The notes under the pieces are model-generated. The model was not told where the DNA came from and searched no databases. It saw only the letters and a program-made list of their open reading frames with translations. Made by a program: the position numbers and the translations under genes. DNA of 63,793 bases from Ignatzschineria sp. (GTDB lineage: Bacteria; Pseudomonadota; Gammaproteobacteria; Cardiobacteriales; Wohlfahrtiimonadaceae): contig JASLFU010000038.1 in NCBI GenBank assembly GCA_030150405.1, positions 1 through 63,793 of the forward strand, given 5' to 3'. Of the stretch, positions 44,548-54,343 are shown piece by piece. Every line of letters starts with the position of its first letter. The first letter of the stretch is position 1.

Positions 44548-45954
44548 ATGACAGCAAAAACGCTCTATGAAAAGATTTGGGATGATCATGTTGTACGCAC
44601 CGAGAGTGATGGTACAGCACTTCTCTATATTGATCGTCATATCATTCACGAAGTCACCAGTGCGCAAGCGTTTGAAGGTTTAAAACAAGCTGGCCGTGAA
44701 CTATGGCGCAAAAGCTCTATTATCGCCATGGCGGATCATAACACGCCCACCACAAGTGATATCGCAAATATCGAAGATCCTATTGCAAAGCTACAAGTGG
44801 ATACTCTCCATAAAAATGCAACAGAGAATGATCTTACCTATTTTCCCATTGGGGATATTCGCCGAGGAATTGTGCATGTTGCGGGACCTGAACAAGGTGC
44901 TACTCTCCCTGGGATGACGATTGTATGTGGTGACTCTCATACTGCTACCCACGGAGCTTTTGGCGCTATCGCCTTTGGCATTGGCACCAGTGAAGTAGAG
45001 CACGTTTTTGCCACAAGCTGTCTTGTGCAAGCTAAATCAAAAACAATGAAGATCGACGTTCAAGGCAGACTTCAGCCCGGCGTGACGGCAAAAGATTTGA
45101 TCCTTGCCATTATTGGTAAAATCGGTACCGCAGGCGGCACGGGCTATGCTATTGAGTTCTCGGGAGAAGCAGTAGAAAACCTCACTATGGAAGGTCGCAT
45201 GACGATCTGTAATATGGCCATTGAAGCAGGTGCCCGAGTCGGCTTAGTAGCCGTCGATGAAACGACCATCAACTATATTAAAGATCGCCCCTTTGCCCCC
45301 AAAGGTGAAGATTGGGAAAAAGCAGTCACTTACTGGAAGACTCTCCATTCAGATGAGAATGCGGAGTTTGATAAAGTAGTCACGATCGATGCAAGTAAGA
45401 TCGAGCCCCAAGTAAGCTGGGGAACAAGCCCCGAGATGGTGATTGGAATCAATGAAAGAATCCCCGATCCTGCTAAAGCGGAGAATCCTGTTCAACGAGA
45501 GAGCATCGAAAAAGCGCTCAAATATATGGGTTTGAAGCCTAATCAATCTCCTAAAGAAATTATGCTCGACAAGATCTTTATCGGCTCATGTACAAACTCC
45601 CGAATCGAAGATATTCGCGATGCTGCCAGAATGGTTAAAGGTAAAAAGATTGCGGATAATATCAAGCTTGCGATGGTTGTGCCCGGTTCTGGCTTAGTTA
45701 AAGCACAAGCCGAGGAAGAAGGTTTAGATCAGATCTTTATAGAGGCCGGATTTGAGTGGCGAGAGCCCGGTTGCTCGATGTGCTTAGCGATGAATCCAGA
45801 CCGCTTAGAGCCTCAGGAGCATTGCGCCTCTACCTCTAACCGTAACTTTGAAGGGCGACAAGGCACCGGCGGGCGTACCCATCTTGTTAGCCCCGCTATG
45901 GCCGCAGCTTCTGCGATTGCAGGCCATTTTGTGGATATTCGTGAATTTAATTAG
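44548..45954 (+). CDS. leuC: 3-isopropylmalate dehydratase large subunit
   Basis: With LeuD it isomerises 2-isopropylmalate to 3-isopropylmalate in leucine synthesis. It is an aconitase-family 4Fe-4S enzyme of 468 residues. Cluster ligands are in GSCTNSRIEDIR and EPGCSMCLAMNPD. MADHNTPT and CGDSHTATHGAFG are further signatures. The ribosome site is modest (GGA nine bases before the ATG). leuD follows after nine bases. leuA and leuB are not nearby. Confidence 0.97.
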   Translation: MTAKTLYEKIWDDHVVRTESDGTALLYIDRHIIHEVTSAQAFEGLKQAGRELWRKSSIIAMADHNTPTTSDIANIEDPIAKLQVDTLHKNATENDLTYFPIGDIRRGIVHVAGPEQGATLPGMTIVCGDSHTATHGAFGAIAFGIGTSEVEHVFATSCLVQAKSKTMKIDVQGRLQPGVTAKDLILAIIGKIGTAGGTGYAIEFSGEAVENLTMEGRMTICNMAIEAGARVGLVAVDETTINYIKDRPFAPKGEDWEKAVTYWKTLHSDENAEFDKVVTIDASKIEPQVSWGTSPEMVIGINERIPDPAKAENPVQRESIEKALKYMGLKPNQSPKEIMLDKIFIGSCTNSRIEDIRDAARMVKGKKIADNIKLAMVVPGSGLVKAQAEEEGLDQIFIEAGFEWREPGCSMCLAMNPDRLEPQEHCASTSNRNFEGRQGTGGRTHLVSPAMAAASAIAGHFVDIREFN

Positions 45955-45963
45955 GAGATAATT

Positions 45964-46617
45964 ATGCAACCCTTTACAACACACCAAGGCATTGTCGTTC
46001 CCCTTGATCGAGCAAATGTGGATACTGATGCAATTATCCCTAAACAATTTCTCACCTCGATCTATAAAACTGGTTTCGGCCCCAATCTTTTTGATGAATG
46101 GCGCTATAAAGATCATGGCAAACCGGGCATGGATAACTCTAAGCGCCCACTCAACATGGAATTTTCACTCAATAAGCCAGAATATAAAGAGGCGACTATT
46201 CTCTTAGCTCGAGAAAATTTTGGCTGCGGTTCCTCCCGAGAACACGCTGTATGGGCACTGACCGATTATGGCTTTCGGGCAGTGATTAGCTCCAGCTACT
46301 CCGATATTTTCTATAACAACTGCTTTAAAAATGGTTTTTTACCCATCCGTTTAAGTGAAGAAGAGATCGATGCGCTCTTTAAGTTAACAGAGCAATATAA
46401 AGATCTTGAGCTCAAAATCGATCTGCCTGCACAAACAGTGACAGCGCTACAAAAAAGACAAATAAAAGCAGGCCCTTTTCACTTCGATATTGATGAATTT
46501 CGTAAGCATTGTTTAGTCAATGGGCTTGATGATATCGGCCTAACCCTAGCCCATGCAGATGAAATTCGCGCCTACGAGGCTAAACGCCAAAAAGAGGCAC
46601 CGTGGCTCTTTAAATAA
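45964..46617 (+). CDS. leuD: 3-isopropylmalate dehydratase small subunit
   Basis: The 217-residue swivelling domain partner of LeuC. VPLDRANVDTDAIIPKQFL opens the protein and LARENFGCGSSREHAVWAL holds the substrate-binding GxSSR motif. AGGAG lies six bases before the ATG, in the end of leuC. A weak terminator follows before alaS. Confidence 0.97.
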   Translation: MQPFTTHQGIVVPLDRANVDTDAIIPKQFLTSIYKTGFGPNLFDEWRYKDHGKPGMDNSKRPLNMEFSLNKPEYKEATILLARENFGCGSSREHAVWALTDYGFRAVISSSYSDIFYNNCFKNGFLPIRLSEEEIDALFKLTEQYKDLELKIDLPAQTVTALQKRQIKAGPFHFDIDEFRKHCLVNGLDDIGLTLAHADEIRAYEAKRQKEAPWLFK

Positions 46618-46637
46618 AGGGATTTTTAAGTGATAAT

Positions 46638-46666
46638 AATACCCGTTCTAAGAGCGGGTATTTTGC
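46638..46666 (+). terminator. Terminator after leuD
   Basis: AATACCCG (46638-46645) pairs with CGGGTATT (46655-46662), then TTTG; the T-run is short. Confidence 0.55.
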
Positions 46667-46740
46667 TATTCATCACGCAATTTAAAAGTATTGAATATTC
46701 CCCTGCTCTACCGATTGATTTTTATAACTCAAAAATAATT

Positions 46741-49344
46741 ATGAAGACTGAAGAAATACGCCGTAAATTTTTAGATTACTTTATTCGCCAAGGACACACG
46801 GAAGTGGCCTCAAGCTCACTTCTTCCGGCAAATGACCCAACGCTTCTCTTTACTAATGCGGGAATGAATCAATTTAAAGATTGTTTCCTCGGTTTAGAAA
46901 AGCGGGACTATGTCACGGCAACGAGCTCCCAAAAATGTGTTCGTGCAGGGGGAAAGCATAACGACTTAGAAAACGTTGGCTTTACTGCGCGTCATCACAC
47001 CTTTTTTGAGATGCTCGGCAACTTCAGTTTCGGGGATTATTTTAAAGAGAAAGCGATCTTATACGCTTGGGAACTCTTAACAACGGTTTATAAACTTCCG
47101 GAAGAGAAGCTTTTAGTCACCATCTATCACGATGATGATGAAGCTTATAAAATCTGGAACGAAACGATCGGTCTTCCCGATGAGAAGATTATCCGCATTG
47201 GGGATAAAGAGGATGGTACATCCGATAACTTCTGGCAGATGGGCGATACTGGTCCATGTGGTCCTTCTTCGGAGATCTTTTATGATCATGGCGAACATAT
47301 CTGGGGAGGTCCTCCCGGCTCAGCTGAAGAAGATGGGGATCGCTTTATTGAGATCTGGAATCTCGTATTTATGCAATTTAACCGTGATGAATCGGGGACA
47401 TTGCACCCTCTTCCTAACCCCTCTATCGATACAGGAATGGGGCTAGAGCGTATTGCAGCTATTCTTCAGGGTGTGCATAGCAACTATGAGATCGATCTTT
47501 TTGTAAACCTGATTAAAGCATCGGCAGAGGCTGTGGGCACAACAGATCTTGAGCATAACTCTCTTAAAGTGTTAAGTGATCATATCCGCTCAGTCTCCTT
47601 CTTAATTGCCGACGGTATTTTACCTTCTAACGAAGGGCGCGGATATGTACTTCGCCGCATTATTCGCCGAGCAATCCGCCATGGTTATAAACTTGGCCAA
47701 AAAAAGCTTTTCCTCTATAAAATTGTTCCTGCACTTGTGCGTGAAATGGGCGATGCCTTCCCTGAACTTAAAGAGAAACAGGCTTTTATTGAAACGACGA
47801 TTAAAGATGAAGAGAAACGCTTCTCTACCACGCTTGAGCATGGTTTAAAATTGCTTGAAGCTGATATCGCAAAACTTAAAGGGAACGTAATTCAGGGCGA
47901 GACGATCTTTAAACTCTACGATACCTACGGTTTCCCCGTTGACCTCACTAATGATATTGCCCGTGAACAAGAGTTAACGCTCGACATGGAGGGTTTTGAA
48001 AAATGCATGGAAGAGCAGCGGGAGCGTGCCCGTGCCGCAAGTAACTTTAGCGCGGAGGCTACACTTAATCTTCAAAATGCCACCGACACTACTTTCCACG
48101 GCTATACGCAAACTCAAGCCACAGGTAAAGTGGAATCGATCATTGTAGAAGGTGAGGAGAAAACCTCTCTTCAAGAAGGAGATGATGCGATCATTATTCT
48201 TAATGAGACCCCCTTCTACGCTGAAGCTGGCGGACAAGTGGGCGATAGCGGAATCCTTAAAGGTGAAAACTTTGAGTTTTTAGTCAAAGATACGAAAAAG
48301 CAACAGAACACCTTCCTCCATATTGGGGTACTTAAACATGGTGAGATCACCGTAGGACAAGAGGTTTCTGCTCTTATTGATGATTCTCGCCGCGAGCTCA
48401 TTAAAAAGAATCACTCCGCTACTCACTTAATGCATAAAGCATTACAAGATGAGCTTGGAGATCATATTGAGCAGAAAGGCTCATTAGTCACTGATGATCG
48501 CCTTCGTTTCGACTTCTCCCACAACAAACCGGTGACTTTTGAGGAGTTGCAAGCCATTGAAAAACGTGTAAATGATGCTATTCGCGCAAACTACGAAGTA
48601 ACCGCGAATGAGATGCCGATCGATAAAGCTAAAGCAAAAGGCGCCATGGCCCTTTTTGGTGAGAAATATGGCGATATTGTCCGCGTTATTGAGATGGGCG
48701 ACTCCATCGAGCTTTGTGGGGGAACACATGTCTCACGCACAGGAGATATTGGCCTTTTTAAGATTATCTCCGAAACAGGGATTGCTGCGGGAGTCCGTCG
48801 TATTGAAGCCGTAACGGGGGGCGATGCTTTAGAGATCATGCTCAATAATGCCAAAACGCTGAACAATTTAGCCGCTCAGCTTAAAACAGATTCTGCGCAC
48901 ATTGAATCCCGCGTAGATCAAACGCTAGAAGAGGCGAAAACCTTACGTAAAGAGATCGCACAGCTCCAATCAAAACTGGTCTTTGCAAACCGCGAGCAAT
49001 TTATTCAGAACGCTGAGATGATTAATGGCGTCAAAGTCATTGCTGAAAAGATCGAAGGAGCAGATAATCGCTCTTTACGTGAGCTTTGCGATAACTTACA
49101 AGCTGAAACTAAAGGCGTCACTATTCTGCTTTCAGCGATTGATGGCCGCGTAGCTTTAGTTACCAGCGTAGATAAAGGCCTTACTGATCGGGTAAAAGCT
49201 GGTGAGCTACTGAATATTGCAGCTCAAAAAGTGGGTGGAAAAGGGGGTGGTCGCCCCGATTCTGCTACAGGGGGTGGATCACAGCCTGAAAATATTCAGC
49301 AAGCCTTAGATGCTGCCCGACAATGGTTAGCTGAAAAATTATAG
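46741..49344 (+). CDS. alaS: Alanyl-tRNA synthetase
   Basis: Charges tRNA-Ala. 867 residues from the ATG at 46741 (MKTEEIRRKFLDYF); the frame is open further upstream to 46630 but that part is not family-like and overlaps the leuD terminator. Class II motifs: LPANDPTLLFTNAGMNQFKD and GFTARHHTFFEMLGNFSFGDYF (shown in shortened form: LFTNAGMNQF, EMLGNFSFGDYF). Editing domain: HSATHLMH and ELCGGTHVSRTGDIG. The C-terminal GGGRPDSATGGG is typical. No Shine-Dalgarno sequence precedes the ATG, which is unusual among its neighbours. recX/recA are not adjacent. Confidence 0.97.
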   Translation: MKTEEIRRKFLDYFIRQGHTEVASSSLLPANDPTLLFTNAGMNQFKDCFLGLEKRDYVTATSSQKCVRAGGKHNDLENVGFTARHHTFFEMLGNFSFGDYFKEKAILYAWELLTTVYKLPEEKLLVTIYHDDDEAYKIWNETIGLPDEKIIRIGDKEDGTSDNFWQMGDTGPCGPSSEIFYDHGEHIWGGPPGSAEEDGDRFIEIWNLVFMQFNRDESGTLHPLPNPSIDTGMGLERIAAILQGVHSNYEIDLFVNLIKASAEAVGTTDLEHNSLKVLSDHIRSVSFLIADGILPSNEGRGYVLRRIIRRAIRHGYKLGQKKLFLYKIVPALVREMGDAFPELKEKQAFIETTIKDEEKRFSTTLEHGLKLLEADIAKLKGNVIQGETIFKLYDTYGFPVDLTNDIAREQELTLDMEGFEKCMEEQRERARAASNFSAEATLNLQNATDTTFHGYTQTQATGKVESIIVEGEEKTSLQEGDDAIIILNETPFYAEAGGQVGDSGILKGENFEFLVKDTKKQQNTFLHIGVLKHGEITVGQEVSALIDDSRRELIKKNHSATHLMHKALQDELGDHIEQKGSLVTDDRLRFDFSHNKPVTFEELQAIEKRVNDAIRANYEVTANEMPIDKAKAKGAMALFGEKYGDIVRVIEMGDSIELCGGTHVSRTGDIGLFKIISETGIAAGVRRIEAVTGGDALEIMLNNAKTLNNLAAQLKTDSAHIESRVDQTLEEAKTLRKEIAQLQSKLVFANREQFIQNAEMINGVKVIAEKIEGADNRSLRELCDNLQAETKGVTILLSAIDGRVALVTSVDKGLTDRVKAGELLNIAAQKVGGKGGGRPDSATGGGSQPENIQQALDAARQWLAEKL

Positions 49345-49356
49345 AATAATGAAAGA

Positions 49357-49388
49357 TGAGAGGCATTCTTCGGAGTGCCTCTTTTTAC
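49357..49388 (+). terminator. Terminator after alaS
   Basis: AGAGGCA (49359-49365) pairs with TGCCTCT (49376-49382) and runs into five T. Confidence 0.85.
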
Positions 49389-49406
49389 GAGAGGAGAATC
49401 TATTTA

Positions 49407-50600
49407 ATGCGTATTATCACTCATCAAGATTTAGCGAATTATGAGCCTACCATACTCAAATATCGACGCTATCTTCACCAATACCCTGAGCTCTCATTTA
49501 AAGAGTATAAGACGAGCCAGTTTATTTTTGAGGAGATGAGTAAACTTTCCCACGCTACGGTTACTCGCCCAACAGAAACATCGGTCTTGGTGCGCTTTAT
49601 CACCCCTAACCCTGGACCTAAAATTGGGCTTCGGGGAGATATTGACGCTCTTGCCATTGAAGAAGGTCGAGAGGAGAGTGAGATTCCCTTTAAATCCAAA
49701 ATCAAAGGGATGATGCATGCTTGCGGTCATGACGCACACGCAGCCATCTTAATGACGGCCTGCCATTACTTCAATGATCATTTTTCTGAGCTTAATGGTG
49801 AAGTCTGGGCGATCTTTCAACACGCTGAAGAGATTCCTCCCGGCGGTGCAAGAGAGCTTGTAGCGACAGGACTCTTTAATGACCTAGATTTCTTTTATGG
49901 TCACCATCTCTGGACAATGCTTCCCACCGGCACTATTGATCTTAAAGATGGGCCCGTCACTGCAAACGCAGATCTCTATCGAGCGACTATTAAAGGGAAA
50001 GGCAGTCATGCTTCAGAACCCCATAATGGGATCGACCCCGTACTTATCGGGGCGCAAATTATTCAAAAACTTCAGACTATTATCTCCCGGGGAATCTCTC
50101 CCCTTGAAGCGGGCGTCATTAGTAATACCTATTTTAATGCAGGCCACCCCGATGCCCTAAATGCGATCCCGGGCAGTGTAATGATAGGTGGATCTGTTCG
50201 CTCTACCACTCCAGCGATGCGCCAATTTTTTAAAAAGAGCATCACGCAGATGATCGAGTCTACCTGTCGAGATTATGGTGCAACTGCTGAAATTGAGTAT
50301 CTTTTAGGGTATGGCGTAACCTTAAATGACCCCGAAAAAACCGATTTTGTACGGAGCTTTGCAACACAATTTAGTAGCGGAAAGGTAGTCAATCATCCCC
50401 CCTATTTAGCTGGGGAAGATTTTAGTGAATTTGCCAATATTGTCCCCGCAACCTTTGCCTTTATTGGTGTCGGGAATCCTGAAAAAGATTGTATCTATCC
50501 CCACCATCATCCTAAATTTAAGATGGATGAGGATGGTTTTATGATCGGCTTAAAGATGTTCGTTAATGTTGTGCGTCAATATGAGGTCTATTTTAATTAA
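49407..50600 (+). CDS. M20-family amidohydrolase (hippurate hydrolase/aminoacylase type)
   Basis: A zinc-dependent amidohydrolase of 397 residues. Metal ligands are in MHACGHDAHAA and FQHAEEIPPGGA (Glu-Glu), with FYGHHLW and a His in PHHHPKF near the end. The dimerisation domain sits in the middle (about 185-300). It probably hydrolyses N-acyl amino acids; the substrate is not defined. The open frame begins earlier, but GAGGAG stands 10-11 bases before the ATG at 49407 (MRIITHQDL). It lies directly behind the alaS terminator. Confidence 0.88.
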   Translation: MRIITHQDLANYEPTILKYRRYLHQYPELSFKEYKTSQFIFEEMSKLSHATVTRPTETSVLVRFITPNPGPKIGLRGDIDALAIEEGREESEIPFKSKIKGMMHACGHDAHAAILMTACHYFNDHFSELNGEVWAIFQHAEEIPPGGARELVATGLFNDLDFFYGHHLWTMLPTGTIDLKDGPVTANADLYRATIKGKGSHASEPHNGIDPVLIGAQIIQKLQTIISRGISPLEAGVISNTYFNAGHPDALNAIPGSVMIGGSVRSTTPAMRQFFKKSITQMIESTCRDYGATAEIEYLLGYGVTLNDPEKTDFVRSFATQFSSGKVVNHPPYLAGEDFSEFANIVPATFAFIGVGNPEKDCIYPHHHPKFKMDEDGFMIGLKMFVNVVRQYEVYFN

Positions 50601-50652
50601 AAGATTAAAAGCTCTTAAAAAAGCTAGCTAAATAATAAAAAGATCCCTACAA

Positions 50653-50690
50653 AAAAGCCCCCGATTATCTCCACTTAATCGAGGGCTTTT
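50653..50690. terminator. Bidirectional terminator
   Basis: AAAAGCCC (50653-50660) pairs with GGGCTTTT (50683-50690); the inner CGATTA/TAATCG extends the stem. Shared by the M20 gene and the universal stress gene. Confidence 0.85.
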
Positions 50691-50745
50691 ATCTTTTGAA
50701 GGCCAGCTCTAAAATGCAGTCCTCTACTTTAGAGCTGATCGACCA

Positions 50746-51165
50746 TTATTTTACTAATAACACTGGGCAACGCGCCTTTTCTGCCACGCGAGAGCTCACA
50801 CTCCCTTGAACAAATTTACGCACTGCGCCTAAACCACGGCTACCAATCACCAGCAGATCATACTCATTCTCGTGCTCATGTTCGATGATCGTATCGGCCG
50901 CCTCCCCTTTTAAGAGGGTCTTCTTCACGGTGATGCCTTTAGCTTCGATCTTTTCAGCAATGGGGCGTAAAATCTCCCCTTTAATCTCTGCCATCTCTTC
51001 ATCTGTGGGCTCGAGTAAAATTTGGCGAGCTGTGCGAGGTGGCAGAATCACATAGAGAATCTCAATCATCGCATCGGGAACATTCGCCGCAATTTTAATC
51101 GCTTCGTGTGCTGCACGTACTGAGTTATCAGAACCATCAACCGCAAGCAGGATTCTCTTATACAT
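50746..51165 (-). CDS. Universal stress protein, UspA family
   Basis: A 139-residue cytosolic protein. LLAVDGSDNS opens the fold and the ATP-binding pattern G-2x-G-9x-G-S is present as GSRGLGAVRKFVQGSVSSRV, so it should bind ATP. The role is general stress tolerance. AAGGAG lies seven bases before the ATG. The 355-base gap that follows (51166-51520) separates it from the divergent fumC. Confidence 0.92.
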   Translation of the reverse strand: MYKRILLAVDGSDNSVRAAHEAIKIAANVPDAMIEILYVILPPRTARQILLEPTDEEMAEIKGEILRPIAEKIEAKGITVKKTLLKGEAADTIIEHEHENEYDLLVIGSRGLGAVRKFVQGSVSSRVAEKARCPVLLVK

Positions 51166-51520
51166 ATTTATTTGCTCCTTTTCATCAAGAGAATGGCACT
51201 CCGCTTATAAATATTTCATCTAAAAGTAGCGCCGTAGACTATCTAAAATTAATTGAATCTCGTTACTAAAAATGTTGATCTCTATAGTTCATCGGGATAA
51301 TTACACGATATATAGATCTTCCCCATTATCTTATCATAGGCACCGCAAGATCTTCTGTTAGATATCATTTTCTTTTGCTTTTTTAGAGCCAAAATTTAGG
51401 AAGAATTCGCTCTCCTTGTAGTTTTCCTGTAGTTAAAGCAAAAAAAATATGGCATGATGGAAACTCAAATTTTTTAGACCATTCAAATTGACTATTTAAC
51501 CGATAAAAGGAGTTTCTTCT
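51166..51520. other. Intergenic region between usp and fumC
   Basis: This 355-base AT-rich divergent region holds the promoters of both genes, but I could not place either with confidence. Just upstream of fumC there is a short tandem repeat (CTTGTAGTTTTC then CCTGTAGTTAAA, 51413-51436), possibly a regulator site. No gene is seen. Confidence 0.4.
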
Positions 51521-52918
51521 ATGGCGAATGATTTTCGTATTGAGAAAGATACCATGGGCGATATGCAGGTCCCGAACGATAAACTTTGGGGCGCACAGAC
51601 ACAACGCTCATTAAAAAACTTCCGCATCTCCAATGAGAAGATGCCTAAAGCGCTCATCTATGGATTAGCCATTGTTAAGCGCTCGGCAGCGAAGGTAAAT
51701 GGGGATCTTGGCCATTTAGAAGCAGATAAAGCAAAAGCAATTATGCAAGCGGCAGATGAAGTTTTAGCCGGCAAACATGATGATGAGTTTCCCCTCTCCC
51801 TTTGGCAGACAGGCTCAGGCACACAAACAAATATGAATATGAATGAGGTTCTGGCGAATCGTGCAAGCGAGATCCTCGGGGGTGTGCGGGGTGAAGAGCG
51901 TCTTGTTCATCCTAATGATGATGTGAATAAAGCACAGAGCTCTAATGATACCTTCCCCACTGCAATGCATATTGCTGCAGTATTGGAGATTAAAAAACTT
52001 CTTATTCCTGAGCTAACCCGTTTACGCAAAACATTTGGTGAAAAGGCTGAAAGCTTTAAGGATATTGTAAAAATCGGACGTACTCACCTGCAAGATGCTA
52101 CCCCCCTTACCTTAGGGCAAGAGATCTCCGGTTGGGAAGCGATGCTTGGGCACAATTTAACGCATATTGAAAATGCCCTCCCCCATCTAATGGAATTAGC
52201 TCTTGGCGGCACTGCTGTAGGCACGGGATTAAACACTCATCCTGAATATGCCGAACGTGTAGCGAAAGAGATTGCAGATTTTACCGGCGAAGCTTTTGTG
52301 ACTTCACCCAACAAATTTGAATCTTTAGCCACCACTGACGCATTAGTTCATGCCCATGGTGCCCTGAAAGGCTTAGCGGCTTCATTAACTAAAATTGCAA
52401 ATGATGTTCGCTGGTTAGCTTCAGGCCCTCGCTCAGGTATTGGTGAGATCTCTATCCCTGAAAATGAGCCTGGAAGCTCCATTATGCCTGGTAAAGTTAA
52501 CCCCACTCAATCGGAAGCTTTAACGATGCTCTGTGCTCAAGTGATGGGGAATGATGTCGCGATCAATATCGGCGGGGCTTCTGGAAATTTTGAGCTTAAC
52601 GTCTTCCGCCCCATGATTATTGACAACTTCCTTCAATCTGTACGGGTTTTAGGAGGAGGAATGCAGAGCTTTAATGATCACTGTGCGGTGGGGATTGAAC
52701 CTAATCGTGATCGTATTACAGAACTTGTAAATAATTCTTTAATGTTGGTCACTGCGCTCAATACCCATATTGGTTACGATAAGGCCGCAGCTATTGCTAA
52801 AAATGCCCATGCTAAAGGGACAACTCTTAAAGAATCAGCCCTTGAGCTTGGCTACCTCACTGAAGAGGAGTTTGATGCATGGGTGAAACCCGAAGAGATG
52901 GTGGGCTCACTCAAATAA
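51521..52918 (+). CDS. fumC: Fumarate hydratase class II
   Basis: Interconverts fumarate and malate; an oxygen-stable, iron-free enzyme of the TCA cycle, working after the sdhCDAB complex also in this window. 465 residues. Motifs: GSGTQTNMNMNEVLANRA, HPNDDVNKAQSSNDTFPTAM, GRTHLQDATPLTLGQE and the superfamily signature GSSIMPGKVNPTQ. An ideal AAGGAG precedes the ATG. Confidence 0.97.
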   Translation: MANDFRIEKDTMGDMQVPNDKLWGAQTQRSLKNFRISNEKMPKALIYGLAIVKRSAAKVNGDLGHLEADKAKAIMQAADEVLAGKHDDEFPLSLWQTGSGTQTNMNMNEVLANRASEILGGVRGEERLVHPNDDVNKAQSSNDTFPTAMHIAAVLEIKKLLIPELTRLRKTFGEKAESFKDIVKIGRTHLQDATPLTLGQEISGWEAMLGHNLTHIENALPHLMELALGGTAVGTGLNTHPEYAERVAKEIADFTGEAFVTSPNKFESLATTDALVHAHGALKGLAASLTKIANDVRWLASGPRSGIGEISIPENEPGSSIMPGKVNPTQSEALTMLCAQVMGNDVAINIGGASGNFELNVFRPMIIDNFLQSVRVLGGGMQSFNDHCAVGIEPNRDRITELVNNSLMLVTALNTHIGYDKAAAIAKNAHAKGTTLKESALELGYLTEEEFDAWVKPEEMVGSLK

Positions 52919-52963
52919 GCGATCGATAAAAATCGAGTATTTAGCGAGTATTTCATCACTATT

Positions 52964-52996
52964 ACGCCTCTAAACTTTACGTTTAGGGGCGTTTTT
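52964..52996 (+). terminator. Terminator after fumC
   Basis: ACGCC-t-CTAAAC pairs with GTTTAG-g-GGCGT, followed by TTTTT. Confidence 0.85.
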
Positions 52997-53105
52997 CTAT
53001 TAGGGCGTTCATGCTAATATTCAAGCATCTCTTTAAATTCATAAAATAGAGAGTACCCACTCAAAATACTAATATTTATAAACTTGAGGCTTCTGGAGGG
53101 TTTTT

Positions 53106-54308
53106 ATGGCAACTAGCACTCGATCCATCAAAAAGCAGGGAGTTATGCTCTCAATCTTATTGATGCTTGGATCCGCCCATCTTTTAAATGATCTTATTCA
53201 ATCGATGCTTGTGGCGATCTACCCTCTGCTTGAGCGTAACTTTCAATTAAGCTTCACTCAAATTGGTTTAATTAGTCTCGTCTACCAGATGACGGCCTCT
53301 ATTTTACAGCCCGGTATCGGTTATTTTACAGATCAACATCCAAAGCCTTATCTCCTGCCTTTTGGAATGCTTTCCACCACATTGGGGGTTATTCTTTTAG
53401 GATTTGCCACTGGTTATCTGCAGATTCTTTCCGCCGCTGCTTTAATGGGAGTGGGCTCTTCTATCTTTCATCCCGAAGCGGCCCGCTTAACCCGTTTAGC
53501 CTCGGGCGGTCGTTACGGCTTTGCCCAATCGATCTTTCAGGTTGGAGGAAATCTTGGCGCCTCACTTGGGCCACTTTTGGCGGGAGTTTTAGTGATCCGC
53601 TATGGCAATCAACAAAATATCCACTTTTTTGCCCTTATCGGTATTCTCGCCGTTACGCTACTCTTTATGATTAGTCGCTGGAGTGCAAAACAGAATATTC
53701 AACAGAGTAATCGCTACGCCAAAGGGGAGAGCTTTCCTTTTGGAAAACGGCGAACATTTCTCGCCCTTGGGATTTTAGCGATCTTAATCTTCTCTAAATA
53801 TTTCTATATGGCGAATCTTACCAATTATTACACCTTCTATTTAATCGAAAAATTTAAGATTGCACCGGAAAACGCCGTCCTACTACTCTTCCTCTTTTTA
53901 GCTTCCGTGGCGTTAGGCACGCTTATTGGTGGACCTGTGGGAGATCGTATCGGCCGGCGCCGAGTGATCTGGTTTTCTATGATAGGCGCACTACCCTTTA
54001 CACTCCTCCTACCCCATCTTCCACTGATTCCTCTTGTGATCACCTCAATCTTTATTGGGCTTATTCTCTCTTCCGCCTTCTCCGCCATTGTTGTTTTTGC
54101 GCAAGAACTTGTACCCCAAAGTGTTGGGATGATTGCCGGCATCTTCTTTGGTTTAATGTTTGGCATGAGTGGAATCGGCGCTCTTTTTTTGGGCTGGGCG
54201 GCAGATAATAGCTCACTACAGACTGTATTTGTGGGGACCTCCTTTCTCCCTATTTTAGGGGTTTTAACCAAGCTACTTCCTCAAATTGAGGCACAAGAGT
54301 TTCACTAA
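53106..54308 (+). CDS. fsr: MFS exporter, fosmidomycin-resistance protein type
   Basis: A 12-helix MFS carrier of 400 residues. It follows E. coli Fsr along the chain: AHLLNDLIQSMLVAIYPLL, QIGLISLVYQMTASILQP, GVGSSIFHPEAARLTRLASG and QSIFQVGGNLGASLGPLLAG. Fsr exports fosmidomycin and related molecules; the natural substrate is unknown. GGAGGG stands five bases before the ATG. Confidence 0.9.
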   Translation: MATSTRSIKKQGVMLSILLMLGSAHLLNDLIQSMLVAIYPLLERNFQLSFTQIGLISLVYQMTASILQPGIGYFTDQHPKPYLLPFGMLSTTLGVILLGFATGYLQILSAAALMGVGSSIFHPEAARLTRLASGGRYGFAQSIFQVGGNLGASLGPLLAGVLVIRYGNQQNIHFFALIGILAVTLLFMISRWSAKQNIQQSNRYAKGESFPFGKRRTFLALGILAILIFSKYFYMANLTNYYTFYLIEKFKIAPENAVLLLFLFLASVALGTLIGGPVGDRIGRRRVIWFSMIGALPFTLLLPHLPLIPLVITSIFIGLILSSAFSAIVVFAQELVPQSVGMIAGIFFGLMFGMSGIGALFLGWAADNSSLQTVFVGTSFLPILGVLTKLLPQIEAQEFH

Positions 54309-54343
54309 ACTTCATTAAGTTTATGCATTAAACAGGATCACTC

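Noticed and set aside
46630..46740. N-terminal extension of alaS
   Set aside because: The extra 37 residues are hydrophobic, not family-like, and overlap the leuD terminator; the family start is at 46741.
46618..46740. T-box or riboswitch before alaS
   Set aside because: No T-box core motif or long structured leader is present; only a short terminator hairpin.
53837..54271. 144-codon open frame opposite fsr
   Set aside because: Shadow of the membrane-protein codon pattern; no ribosome site and no recognisable product.
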